A DNA stretch of 64,000 nt from the NCBI GenBank assembly GCA_947457395.1, contig CANGVA010000014.1, positions 1 to 64,000 of the forward strand. The letters are read 5' to 3'. The position numbers were made by a program, and so were the translations under genes. This DNA is from Bacteroidota bacterium (GTDB lineage Bacteria; Bacteroidota; Bacteroidia; UKL13-3). Positions 14,992 through 24,676 of this stretch are shown here, in pieces (within the stretch, counting starts at the first letter, position 1; each line of letters starts with the position of its first letter). The notes under the pieces are model-generated. The model had not been told where the DNA came from. It ran no database searches and saw only the letters and a program-made list of their open reading frames with translations.

Positions 14992-17367
14992 ATGAATAGT
15001 AGAATTTCATTTTATTTACTAGTAATATTCTTATTTAGCGGCATTCATGGCGCACAAAGCCAGCAACTAAACCGCAGACCGTTTTTAGGTGCAAGATTAA
15101 ACCCCATTCAGACAGAAAGCTTTAGCGGTTGTGAAGTGTTACAGATAACCGGAGGAACCGCAGCCAACCTTAAACTGAAAGAAAAAGATGTTATAATAAA
15201 GATAGGCGATGCTGCCATTCATACACCAAATGATCTGGGTGATATATTTAAAACATACGAAACAGGACAAAATATTAAGTTAACGGTGCTGAGGGATAAG
15301 AAGCAAATCATACTAAAAGCCCAAATAGTTGGTCGTCCGTTTGAAACGGATGATAATGCAGAAGTCATATATGAGCAGGCTGCGTATAAAGATGGTCAGC
15401 TACGTGTTATTATTAACAAACCGTTTATTCGTAACAAAATGCCTGCCATGCTATTTATACCCGGGTACACCTGCAGCAGTATTGATGATTTAAAAAACAA
15501 TCATCCCTATAAAAGAATTATTGATGCATTTGTAGATGCGGGATATGTTACACTTCGCGTTGAAAAAAGTGGACTAGGCGACAGCAGAAACACACCAGCT
15601 TGTGAATCCTGTGATTTAATAGATGAAGTTGAAAATTTTGAAGTGGGCTTGAAGAAATTAAAGTCATTGCCATATGTAGATACCAATCAAATCATCATTG
15701 TTGGTCATTCAATGGGTGGGATAATTGCTCCTGCTATAAGCGCCAAACATAAAGTTGCAGGTGTTGTGGTATATGGCACAACTGCTAAATCCTGGTTTGA
15801 ATATCAACTGGAAATGTACCGCTTACAAAACGCATTAGCCGGAATGAATCCGATTGAAGTGGAAAAATCAGTAGTTGATCAATATGACTTAAACTACCGG
15901 TACTTCGTAAAAAAGGAGAAACTGGAAGACATGGCAAAGGACCCTAAGGCAGATAGTATTTTTAGAACAATTTGGGAGTATGATGGTAACGGGAAGATTT
16001 ACTCAAGAAATGCGGAATATTGGCGTCAGATACAAGACTACCCTCACTTAGAGAACTGGAAAAATACAACTGCTAAGGTATTGGTTCAGTTTGGCGAGTC
16101 AGACTTTCAGGCATTTTCCAAAGCAGATCATGAACAAATCGTTAATACGGTGAACCATTTTAACCAGGGAAATGCAACATTAAAAACATATCCGCATACA
16201 GATCATTTTTTCGCCAAATCAGGAACCATGCAGGAGGCGTATAATAAATTTGCCGAAGGAAAATACCAGCAACTATTTAATGAATATAACCCGGAAGTGG
16301 GCTTATCTGCTGTGAGATGGAGTAATGAAATTCTAGGACATAAAGATGAGGATAAACTTTCTAAAAAAGGATGGCAAAAATTGAATACGGAAAGCTACCC
16401 TGGAAAACAAGATGATATTACATTCATCAACGAACTTGAAGGCTGGTACGTTAATGGATACGGCAAAATCTATCACACAACCGATGGGGGCGAAACGTGG
16501 GAAATGCAGTTAGAAAAGAAAGGTACATTTTTTAGATGCATAGCATTCGTTGATAGGTTGAATGGATTTGCAGGAACAGTTGGTACAGACTATTTTCCAA
16601 ACGTAACCGATACCATTCCGCTTTATAAAACAAATAATGGCGGTAAAACATGGACACCTGTTGCGTATTCGGGATCTTATGTAAAAGGATTGTGTGCGTT
16701 GGATATTGTAAAGGAACAGTACATTAATCAAGGTAAAATAGATTACAAAATACACATCTTTGGTGTTGGCCGCGTTGGAAGCCCTGCTAATATGATGGTA
16801 TCACACGATGGGGGCGCAACTTGGACTTCAAAAAGCATGAATAAGGATTGTAAGATGTTGTTTGACATTAAAATGTTTGACAAGAACAACGGAATTGTTT
16901 GTGCTGCCTCGGATGAAGACATTGAAAAATCAAATGCGCTCATCTTAAAAACAAGCGATGGCGGTAAAACCTGGAAAAAAGTGTATCAATCCAATCGGCC
17001 ATTTGAAGGCACCTGGAAAGCATCCTTCCCTACAGATAAAATTGGGTACGTCACCATTCAATCATACAATCCTGACCCAAATGTAAAACAGCAGCGCATA
17101 GCAAAAACAATAGATGGCGGAAACTCATGGCAGGAAATAAACTTAGTAGAAGATGCCACTGCACGCCAATTTGGTATTGGCTTTATTAATGTAAATCATG
17201 GATTTGTAGGAACCATGAACTCCGGCTACGAAACTACTGATGGTGGTAAGACCTGGAAACCAATAAATATGGGAATGGCTTGTAATAAAATTAGAATCTA
17301 CAAAAATGCAAAAGGGGAAGTTTATGGATATGCCATAGGTGTAGATGTAATGAAATATGATTTTTAG
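14992..17367 (+). CDS. PDZ + alpha/beta hydrolase + Ycf48-like propeller fusion protein
   Basis: A 791-residue exported protein with three parts. After a signal peptide ending AQSQ, residues about 30-115 are a PDZ domain. Residues about 130-440 are an alpha/beta hydrolase with nucleophile Ser240 in GHSMGG, likely acid Asp371 (GESDF) and His405 (TDHFF). Residues about 455-791 are a Ycf48-like propeller with TDGGETW-type turns. No T9SS sorting domain follows the propeller, unlike the preceding protein. The first two parts are paralogous to the next gene and the third to the previous gene. It is probably a peptidase or esterase with a binding propeller; the substrate is unknown. Confidence 0.85.
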   Translation: MNSRISFYLLVIFLFSGIHGAQSQQLNRRPFLGARLNPIQTESFSGCEVLQITGGTAANLKLKEKDVIIKIGDAAIHTPNDLGDIFKTYETGQNIKLTVLRDKKQIILKAQIVGRPFETDDNAEVIYEQAAYKDGQLRVIINKPFIRNKMPAMLFIPGYTCSSIDDLKNNHPYKRIIDAFVDAGYVTLRVEKSGLGDSRNTPACESCDLIDEVENFEVGLKKLKSLPYVDTNQIIIVGHSMGGIIAPAISAKHKVAGVVVYGTTAKSWFEYQLEMYRLQNALAGMNPIEVEKSVVDQYDLNYRYFVKKEKLEDMAKDPKADSIFRTIWEYDGNGKIYSRNAEYWRQIQDYPHLENWKNTTAKVLVQFGESDFQAFSKADHEQIVNTVNHFNQGNATLKTYPHTDHFFAKSGTMQEAYNKFAEGKYQQLFNEYNPEVGLSAVRWSNEILGHKDEDKLSKKGWQKLNTESYPGKQDDITFINELEGWYVNGYGKIYHTTDGGETWEMQLEKKGTFFRCIAFVDRLNGFAGTVGTDYFPNVTDTIPLYKTNNGGKTWTPVAYSGSYVKGLCALDIVKEQYINQGKIDYKIHIFGVGRVGSPANMMVSHDGGATWTSKSMNKDCKMLFDIKMFDKNNGIVCAASDEDIEKSNALILKTSDGGKTWKKVYQSNRPFEGTWKASFPTDKIGYVTIQSYNPDPNVKQQRIAKTIDGGNSWQEINLVEDATARQFGIGFINVNHGFVGTMNSGYETTDGGKTWKPINMGMACNKIRIYKNAKGEVYGYAIGVDVMKYDF

Positions 17368-17401
17368 TTACAGAAGATAAATATATCAAAAAGAAGACAC
17401 A

Positions 17402-18784
17402 ATGAAATTTAAATTTACTGTAATCCTGTTTTCATTAATAATTAGCCAATTACTTTCTGCACAGGTTCTAAAAAAGAAATACGCTAATGGTTTTGGCTAT
17501 AAAATGTTAACCGATGAAATCAAAAATAAAAAAGCGTTCATCGGTGCGCATGGAGTTTTGGTAGAAGGTGTTTTGCCTAATTCAACTGCTGAAAGTGCTG
17601 GTATAAAAGATGGGGACATTATAGTTGAAATCAATAGAACAGTAATTTCTGATGAGCACATATTTTCCAAACCGCCATTATCTGAAATCACCGAAGGTAC
17701 AACGATTGAATATAAAATTTGGAGAGATACAACGTATTTTAATTTAATTACAACTGCAAAGGCAAAAGTTCATAAATCCACAGCGGGTATTAGTTACGAG
17801 TATGATGAGATAAAAACATCCTTTGGTTATTTAAGAACATTAATATCAAGACCAACTAATGCAAAAAGCAATTTACCGGCTATCATATTTATACAAGGAA
17901 ACACGTGTGAATCTGTAATTGATATTTCTGAACAAGATCCATATGAACAATTTTGTAATAGTTTAACTTTGCAAGGTTATGCCGTTATGCGAATAGACAA
18001 ACCTGGTGCAGGTGATAGTGAGGGACGACTTACTACCTGCAATAAAATGTCTTTTAACCAGGAGCTTGAACAATATCAAACCGGTTTAGATTATTTGAAA
18101 AGGAACAAGACAATAGACACAAAAAGAATTTTCATTTTTGGACACAGTATGGGTGGTATTATTGCTCCAATCCTGGCAAGTAAAAATAGCTCTATAAAAG
18201 GCGTAATAGTATATGGCACCCTAACTACAAAGTATGGTAATTATTTACCAAAAATTGTAGAAAGAAGCCTTATACAATCTGGAAATAGCAGAGAGGTTGC
18301 CTTAAATTATAAAAATAATATAAGTGAAATAACGCATGGTATATTTGATGAAAATAAATCGCCAACACAAATCATAATTGAAAATCCGGCATATGGGTAT
18401 TTATTACACCAGGTTTTTAGATGGAACGAAAAAGATACCACGATTTTAAATAGATCCTTAAATTTTAATAGAGAGCTAAACAAGATTGAACCAAAAGATT
18501 ATTGGGAAAAAGTTTCATGTCCGGTTCTTTCTATTTATGGAACATCGGATTTTGAAGCAATTGATAAAGAATATGCTACCGCTATGATTGGTTGGACTAA
18601 CGCCAATAATGCTAAGCAATCTAAGGCTATTGTAATAGAAGATACTGATCATGCATTTGCTAAAGTGGGTTCCATGGAAGAAGGAATTAAACTAAAATAT
18701 TCCGGAAAATACAGCAGGATTATGCAGGAAAACTTTAATCCTTTAATAGTAAAGAAAGCACATGAATGGATAATATCATTTTAA
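17402..18784 (+). CDS. PDZ + alpha/beta hydrolase, secreted
   Basis: A 460-residue protein with a signal peptide ending LLSAQ, a PDZ domain at about residues 40-115 (GVLPNSTAESAGIKDGDII) and an alpha/beta hydrolase with Ser249 in GHSMGG, Asp383 (GTSDF) and His417 (TDHAF). It aligns with the first 440 residues of the fusion protein just upstream and stops where that protein continues into the propeller. The gap to the fusion gene is 34 bp, so the three genes probably form one operon. A role as an exported peptidase or esterase is inferred. Confidence 0.85.
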   Translation: MKFKFTVILFSLIISQLLSAQVLKKKYANGFGYKMLTDEIKNKKAFIGAHGVLVEGVLPNSTAESAGIKDGDIIVEINRTVISDEHIFSKPPLSEITEGTTIEYKIWRDTTYFNLITTAKAKVHKSTAGISYEYDEIKTSFGYLRTLISRPTNAKSNLPAIIFIQGNTCESVIDISEQDPYEQFCNSLTLQGYAVMRIDKPGAGDSEGRLTTCNKMSFNQELEQYQTGLDYLKRNKTIDTKRIFIFGHSMGGIIAPILASKNSSIKGVIVYGTLTTKYGNYLPKIVERSLIQSGNSREVALNYKNNISEITHGIFDENKSPTQIIIENPAYGYLLHQVFRWNEKDTTILNRSLNFNRELNKIEPKDYWEKVSCPVLSIYGTSDFEAIDKEYATAMIGWTNANNAKQSKAIVIEDTDHAFAKVGSMEEGIKLKYSGKYSRIMQENFNPLIVKKAHEWIISF

Positions 18785-18830
18785 ATTATGATGTAATAGT
18801 AAAACAATTAATAATCTTTAATTCATAAGT

Positions 18831-18977
18831 ATGAATCAAATCTATAGTGACTTTAAAAAACTAATAAAAACCCATTGGGAAACAATTTTGCTTATACTCC
18901 TCATTTCAGTAATATTCATATCATCTAATTATACAGATATAAAAGCAGGTATTATAGATGCTTGGTTAGGGAAATAA
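18831..18977 (+). CDS. Small single-pass membrane peptide, 48 residues
   Basis: The reading frame is MNQIYSDFKK..., with a hydrophobic segment LLILLISVIFI at residues 21-30 and a conserved-looking tail KAGIIDAWLGK before the TAA. It begins 46 bp after the hydrolase stop. A second, damaged copy exists at 27500-27642, and most of the differences between the copies are at silent or conservative positions. This supports a real gene. Its function is unknown; a small membrane regulator or toxin-like peptide is possible but unproven. Confidence 0.6.
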   Translation: MNQIYSDFKKLIKTHWETILLILLISVIFISSNYTDIKAGIIDAWLGK

Positions 18978-19095
18978 ACACTGAATCTTAGATTAAGCTA
19001 TTCGAAATTGTGAAGTGCCATTATAAAGATACCAAATGCACGTCGACTAATTATTGATCTAGAAAGTAGCCCTAAAAATCGGACTGGATAAAAAT

Positions 19096-20014
19096 AGGCA
19101 AAAAGCTAGAGGAAGAGTACCGCACGTTGAAGCAAATATATGCCGATGCTGCCCTTGATAATAAAATGCTCAAGGAAGTTCTCTCAAAAAAGTGGTAAAG
19201 CCTGTTGATCGTAAGACAATAGCCGCTTATCTGAGCCAAACCCATCAGATAAGTCTTACCACAGCTTGCAGCTTAGTTGGGTTGCCTAAATCAATACACT
19301 ATTACGCATCCATCAAGGATGATAGTCAATTAATTGATAAACTATCGGAACTTGCAGAACTTAAACCCAATCGAGGCTTTCCATACTATTTCAGACGTAT
19401 AAGAAATGAGGGAATGATTTGGAATCATAAACGCGTAAAGCTTGTGTATAAGCTATTAAATCTGAACAAACGCAAAACATAATCGCAGGCTGCCACAAAG
19501 CTATTTGGAGACGTTGCACTATCCCGCGAGTACAGACCTGAAATGTAGTATTGATTTTATGCATCACATTTAAATGAACGGTAGTAAAGTAAGAATTATA
19601 AATATGATTAATGGCTACAATCGTGAGGCAGTGGCCATTAAGTCTGACAACTCTCAGTAAGGGCATTCGCTGGTGAAAGTGCTTGAAGAACTTTCTAATT
19701 AAAGACCTTTACCTGTATAAATTAGGTGTGACAATAGCCCTGAATTCTTATCTCTCGTGTTCGTGAACTTATGCAACGACAAGGGTATTAAGATAATATA
19801 TATACAACCTTGAAAGGCTACTCAAAACGCCTTTACTGAACGATTTAATAAAACATTTAGAGAAGATATCCTTGATGCAAACCTATTTGAATCACTAAAT
19901 CATTTTAGGCTCCTAGCTTCAAATTGGATGGACGAGTACAACCTAACACATCCTTATTAGGCATTAAACAATTATAGCCCACTTAATTATTTAGAAATTA
20001 ATCATCATATTTGA
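19096..20014 (+). pseudogene. Decayed IS3-family transposase (IS407-like group)
   Basis: The end of OrfA is seen at 19096-19197 (ending DNKMLKEVLSKKW, then stop). OrfB begins at 19192 with VKPVDRKTIAAYL and reads NHKRVKLVYKLLNLNKRKT before a frame break at 19482. Later pieces are still recognisable: SIDFMHH, then DNSPEF, then an AFTERFNKTFRED segment with the third acidic residue, and a C-terminal SPLNYLEI. At least three stops interrupt it. No terminal inverted repeats were found. The element is dead, and the 5' part of OrfA is missing or unrecognisable. Confidence 0.9.
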
Positions 20015-20141
20015 ATAGTCAAATTTGTCTGAGAACGATAAATGGAGTACTTACACCATCTTTAAACAATGTTGATCGAATTGATTTGTTTACTGAATAC
20101 TAACACGATAATAATTCAATTAAAAATCGAAAATAAATTGA

Positions 20142-22271
20142 ATGAACAAACTTAAACAATGTATACTATCATTACTATTTACAACTATTGTAGCAATACC
20201 AGTTTATGCACAAAACAATAAAATAGATAGCATCAGAATTATTTTAAGAAAAGCTACAAATGATACGACTGCGAACAAGGCTTATTTAGACATTGGAATG
20301 GAATTTGAAAAATACAATGTCGATTCAAGCTTAGTTTACTATGAAATGGCGTTAAAAAATGCAAGAGAAAGCAAGTTTTTATTTGGAGAAGCAAATGCAA
20401 ACATTTATCTATCAAAGTATTTTATCATGCATTTTAATGATTATAAAACCTCCTTTAAATATATTATTTATGCAAAGGCTATCTTAGATAAGTTATTACA
20501 GAATGAGAAAACAATAACAGGTAGAAATAAAATAATAGAGAAATTAATTAGCGTATATTCTGGATTAAGTATTTATTATTCCAATATAGGTAAAAATCAA
20601 TTGTCAGTATTTTGTATTAGAAAGAGTTTAAGCTTAGCTAAGATTATTAAGAATGATAATCTTATTGCTAGGTCATACTATAATTTAGGTTATCATTCGC
20701 TTGTGTTAGATGATTTCCCGGCAGCTTTAAATTGGTTCTTATTATCTTTAAAAATAAGAGAAAATATTGATGCAGATAATTTACATGAATTGTATATCGG
20801 AATTGGTGATATTTATTCTAATTTGAAATATTATTCTAAAGCATTAGAGTATTATAATAAAGTTTTTAAGTTAAAAAACAAAAACTTTGACGCCAATGTC
20901 CGAAGCTATATCTCGATAGGAAACATGTATCTTAAGCAGAATGAAACTTCGAAAGCTTTTGAATTTTACACAAAAGCAGAAGCATTGATTGGAACATATC
21001 AATTAAAAAGGTCACAAGTAATGCTCTATAACTCTTTAGGCCAGTATTACCAACAGCTGGGTAAAAATGATTTAGCCCTAAAGTACTTTTTTGAATTGCT
21101 TAAAATTGGAGAACACACACAAAGAAAAGAAGTAATTGCAATTACAAAGTTATCTATAGCCAACATTTATGAGAAAGAAAATAAAGATAAATTAGCAATA
21201 CAGTATGCAACCAGTGCTTCGGTTTTAGCTAAAGAAAACAGCAGATTAGACACCTATTGGACTGCCGAGGAATTACTAAGTAGGCTTTATGAAAAACAAA
21301 ATCAACTTCAATTGGCATTATACCATTATAAAGAATTTATAAGTACCAAAGCTAGTATTGAAAATAATGAAAATACCGAAAAAATTGTCAAAGCTCAAAT
21401 GAACTATGAATTTGAGAAAAAGGAATTAATTGCAAAAGCAGAGCAAGACAAAGGAAAAGCAATTGCATTGCAAGAATTAAACAGACAGAAATTAATTAGA
21501 AACAGTGTTGCCGTATTTTCAATACTGATAATGATTCTATCTTCTGTATTGGTGTTTAATTATAAAAAGAGGTCTAATATTAGTAAAGCATTAGCCCAAA
21601 AATCAGAGGAATTATATTTACAAAAAGCGGTAGAACTGATTAAAAATGAACAAGTAAAATCGATGCGTAATTACATCAAAGGCGAAGAAAACGAAAGAAA
21701 TAGAATTGCGACTGAATTGCACGATGGTGTTGGAGGAACACTTTCTGCAATTAAACTAAAATTGAGAAAAATTACAGAGGATGTTAAGAACCCTCAAATA
21801 GATAAGGTAATTAATAATATTGATGAATTATATCAAGAGGTGAGATCTATAACCCATAATTTGATTACACCACAACTGCAAGATTCCATTTTTATTGAAA
21901 TCATCAATAATTTAGTCAACGACATCAAGGATGCTACTAGTCTTGAAATTACATTAGAGTATTTAGAAGAAGATAAAATAAACCAATTGTCAGAAGAAAT
22001 TCAAGTAACTGTTTATAGGATGATTCAAGAATTACTTAAGAATTCTGTTACCCATTCCAATGGAACCAAAATAGAAATTAATCTAAACAAATTTGAGCAC
22101 GAATTAAATTTAGTTTTTGAAGATAATGGCTCTGGATTTGACCCTGCAACAAAAAAAATAGGAATAGGGTTACGAAATATAGAAACAAGGACAAAAGCAT
22201 TAGGAGGAAAACTGATTATTGACTCAGTTAAGGGAAGAGGAACAGCCTTTAATATTACGATACCTTGTTAA
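20142..22271 (+). CDS. TPR-containing sensor histidine kinase, NarX/LytS-like (HisKA_3)
   Basis: A 709-residue kinase. A signal peptide (ends PVYAQ) is followed by an extracytoplasmic array of TPR repeats to about residue 420, a coiled segment, one membrane helix near 452-473, then the kinase. The phospho-acceptor is His527 in ATELHDGVGGTLS, the HisKA_3 signature. The ATPase part has the N box (ELLKNSVTHSN) and G box (DNGSGFDP). This architecture is common in Bacteroidota and senses unknown periplasmic signals. The response regulator follows 12 bp downstream. Confidence 0.93.
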   Translation: MNKLKQCILSLLFTTIVAIPVYAQNNKIDSIRIILRKATNDTTANKAYLDIGMEFEKYNVDSSLVYYEMALKNARESKFLFGEANANIYLSKYFIMHFNDYKTSFKYIIYAKAILDKLLQNEKTITGRNKIIEKLISVYSGLSIYYSNIGKNQLSVFCIRKSLSLAKIIKNDNLIARSYYNLGYHSLVLDDFPAALNWFLLSLKIRENIDADNLHELYIGIGDIYSNLKYYSKALEYYNKVFKLKNKNFDANVRSYISIGNMYLKQNETSKAFEFYTKAEALIGTYQLKRSQVMLYNSLGQYYQQLGKNDLALKYFFELLKIGEHTQRKEVIAITKLSIANIYEKENKDKLAIQYATSASVLAKENSRLDTYWTAEELLSRLYEKQNQLQLALYHYKEFISTKASIENNENTEKIVKAQMNYEFEKKELIAKAEQDKGKAIALQELNRQKLIRNSVAVFSILIMILSSVLVFNYKKRSNISKALAQKSEELYLQKAVELIKNEQVKSMRNYIKGEENERNRIATELHDGVGGTLSAIKLKLRKITEDVKNPQIDKVINNIDELYQEVRSITHNLITPQLQDSIFIEIINNLVNDIKDATSLEITLEYLEEDKINQLSEEIQVTVYRMIQELLKNSVTHSNGTKIEINLNKFEHELNLVFEDNGSGFDPATKKIGIGLRNIETRTKALGGKLIIDSVKGRGTAFNITIPC

Positions 22272-22283
22272 TGAGTTTTGAAT

Positions 22284-22934
22284 ATGATGAAGAGAATAAA
22301 TATTGCCATAGTTGATGATCATTCCCTTTTCTTAGAAGGGCTGACTTCATTATTGAAGGATATAGAAGGCTTCAATATTATCATCACAGCTAAACATGCA
22401 AAAGAATTATTAAATCATCCCAGCCTATCAATTATTGATGTTTTAATTAGTGATATCAGAATGCCAGATACAGATGGCATAGAACTAAGCCAGTTAATAA
22501 AAAAACAGTTTCCATCAACTAAAATCCTAATCTTATCAATGCACGATGAACCTCAAATCATTAAAACATTGATTAAATCCAGGGTAGATGGCTATCTATT
22601 TAAAAACGCTGAAAAAGAACTATTAATTAGCGCAATATCTAGTATTGCCCAAGGAACGCCATTTTTTAGTGAGGAAATTAAAAACAAAATCATTTTTACA
22701 AATGAGGTGGGGAGCGAATCAACTACCAAGCCTGTTTTACCAAAACTATCTACTCGTGAAAAGGAAGTTCTGGATTTAATAGCCAAAGGATTAACCATAA
22801 ACCAGATTGCAGAAATGCTAATTATTAGTCCGCATACTGTAGTAAGCCATAAACAAAAACTTTTTTACAAGTTTAACGTTGATAAAATAACCAGTCTTAT
22901 AAAGAAAGCCATTGATCTGGAGTTTATAGACTAG
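22284..22934 (+). CDS. NarL/FixJ-family response regulator
   Basis: A two-domain transcription regulator of 216 residues. The receiver has the acidic pair DD in AIVDDHS, the phospho-acceptor Asp57 (ISDIRMPDTDG) and the conserved Lys of GYLFKNA. The C-terminal LuxR-type helix-turn-helix runs from LSTREKEVLDLIAKG to SPHTVVSHKQKL. I chose the ATG at 22284 over a TTG at 22278; ATG at 22287 is also possible. It forms a two-component pair with the preceding kinase. Targets are unknown, though the neighbouring secreted-protein genes are candidates. Confidence 0.95.
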   Translation: MMKRINIAIVDDHSLFLEGLTSLLKDIEGFNIIITAKHAKELLNHPSLSIIDVLISDIRMPDTDGIELSQLIKKQFPSTKILILSMHDEPQIIKTLIKSRVDGYLFKNAEKELLISAISSIAQGTPFFSEEIKNKIIFTNEVGSESTTKPVLPKLSTREKEVLDLIAKGLTINQIAEMLIISPHTVVSHKQKLFYKFNVDKITSLIKKAIDLEFID

Positions 22935-23089
22935 CGCGTTACCCTCCCCTTTTCATATGATTTTTTAAATATCCTTCATAAAGAGGATGTTTTGTTAGGT
23001 AGTTAAAATTTAATTTCGAATGTGCATGAATGAGACCTTAAAATCATTCACCTACGGGGTTAAAACTAGTTAACAAACAAAAATAAATC

Positions 23090-24664
23090 ATGAGAAAATT
23101 AATTTTATTTAGTATTGAGCTTATAGATTGGCTACCCTTTTTGTCTGTCTCCAAGCTTAAAAAAGTCACAGCGGGTAAGCCCTATTTGGCGCTCCTTCTT
23201 TTTTCGTTTCTTTCTTCTACACTGCATGCACAAGTAAGCCTTCAATGGGTTAAACAACTAGGTGGAGGTTTTGATATTACTCGAACACTTAGGCCTGGCC
23301 CAGAAGCTCTTAATAATATTTCAAGGAAAGGGCAATCTGTAACAACGGATGCTAATAATAACATTTTGGTAACTGGTTTTTATTCTGACTCTACTGATTT
23401 TGGTAATGCCGTTTGGATGATTCCACCAGCAAACCATAAAAATGTAATGTTTCTAGCCAAGTACGACAGTGCTGGTAATTTTCTATTTGTAAAAAATTTT
23501 TATGGCTTAGGTAATCCAACTTTTCCAATACTAGGACACATGTTTGAGAATACTTTTGTTCGAACTGATAATGCAGGAAATATTTACATGACTTTTTGGT
23601 TAGAGGGCGGACAGGCTGATTTAGATCCTGGAGTAGGAGTAATCGCTGGGCAAGCAGGTAAATATTATCTTGTGAAGCTCACGGATAAGGGCAATTTTGT
23701 TAAAGCAACTATGCTTCCTATTTTCCTATCCGGACGCAGCTCTTCCACTACCCTTGAAAATGTTTATGAAATTACAGCTACTCATTTTTATGTAATAGAT
23801 CAATATAGGGTTTACCGCTACAGTCTTAATTTGGATTTAGATATGACCATTGATACACGACTTACTTCAGGTTTGGAATATAATGAATTGAATTCAGGCG
23901 GAAATTTTGGTGGTGCAATTATTTCATTTGATGTGGATGATAATGGAATAATCTATTGTATGTTATCGCATTCCAAATCTATCTGCCAAACAAACCAAAC
24001 ATGGTTGGTAAAGTATGCTGCAAACGGCACACGCTTGTGGACGAAGCCTTTTATCAACTCGGATATTAGCCTTTACAAAAATCGCTTAAAGGCTACCGGC
24101 TATTTACCCTTCCAGCAGCCGATCGATGTTGATCCGGGTATCGACTCCTTTTTTGTTTCGGGTTCAGCAGAATTCCCAGGCTTTGTTGCCGAATTTGATA
24201 CAGCAGGCCAGTTTCTGCATGCCCGCACAGTGAGCCGTTTTATAAGTAAAAATTACAACCGTAGCGGTTCTGTGGCAGCAACAACATTACTTGGTACCAA
24301 CTCTGTTGGAGACATGAATAATACCAATGATTCTTTGCGTTATTATTATGAAGGTAAATCAGGAACTAGGACTTTTTTGGCAAGGGGTGTATCTGATTTT
24401 GTAATAACCAATAGCGATGATTTCGACAACCTGATTTCCCTGACTCATTTCGGTGGTGTAGGAGATGAACGGGTTGGCGACTGGACTCTTGACCAATCAG
24501 GCAACATGATAGTGGTTGGCACCTTCAGCCATGCCGATGATTGTGATTATGATCCGGGGCCGAATACGGTAAAACTCATCAATACCAACATGGTGTCTGA
24601 CCCTGTCTTTTTTGATTATGTACGTAATTCAATTTTTCTTCTTAAACTAAAATTAAACCCTTAA
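23090..24664 (+). CDS. Secreted SBBP-like beta-propeller protein
   Basis: A 524-residue protein with an unusually long leader: the hydrophobic core LALLLFSFLSST ends in a LHAQ site near residue 48. No later start would keep the signal peptide. The mature part has SBBP-type blades, recognisable by TDANNNILVTGFYSDSTDFG and LDQSGNMIVVGTFS. I see no T9SS sorting domain at the C-terminus. It is probably a surface or secreted binding protein, partnered by the next gene 12 bp downstream. The function is unknown. Confidence 0.6.
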   Translation: MRKLILFSIELIDWLPFLSVSKLKKVTAGKPYLALLLFSFLSSTLHAQVSLQWVKQLGGGFDITRTLRPGPEALNNISRKGQSVTTDANNNILVTGFYSDSTDFGNAVWMIPPANHKNVMFLAKYDSAGNFLFVKNFYGLGNPTFPILGHMFENTFVRTDNAGNIYMTFWLEGGQADLDPGVGVIAGQAGKYYLVKLTDKGNFVKATMLPIFLSGRSSSTTLENVYEITATHFYVIDQYRVYRYSLNLDLDMTIDTRLTSGLEYNELNSGGNFGGAIISFDVDDNGIIYCMLSHSKSICQTNQTWLVKYAANGTRLWTKPFINSDISLYKNRLKATGYLPFQQPIDVDPGIDSFFVSGSAEFPGFVAEFDTAGQFLHARTVSRFISKNYNRSGSVAATTLLGTNSVGDMNNTNDSLRYYYEGKSGTRTFLARGVSDFVITNSDDFDNLISLTHFGGVGDERVGDWTLDQSGNMIVVGTFSHADDCDYDPGPNTVKLINTNMVSDPVFFDYVRNSIFLLKLKLNP

Positions 24665-24676
24665 AATATAATCCAG

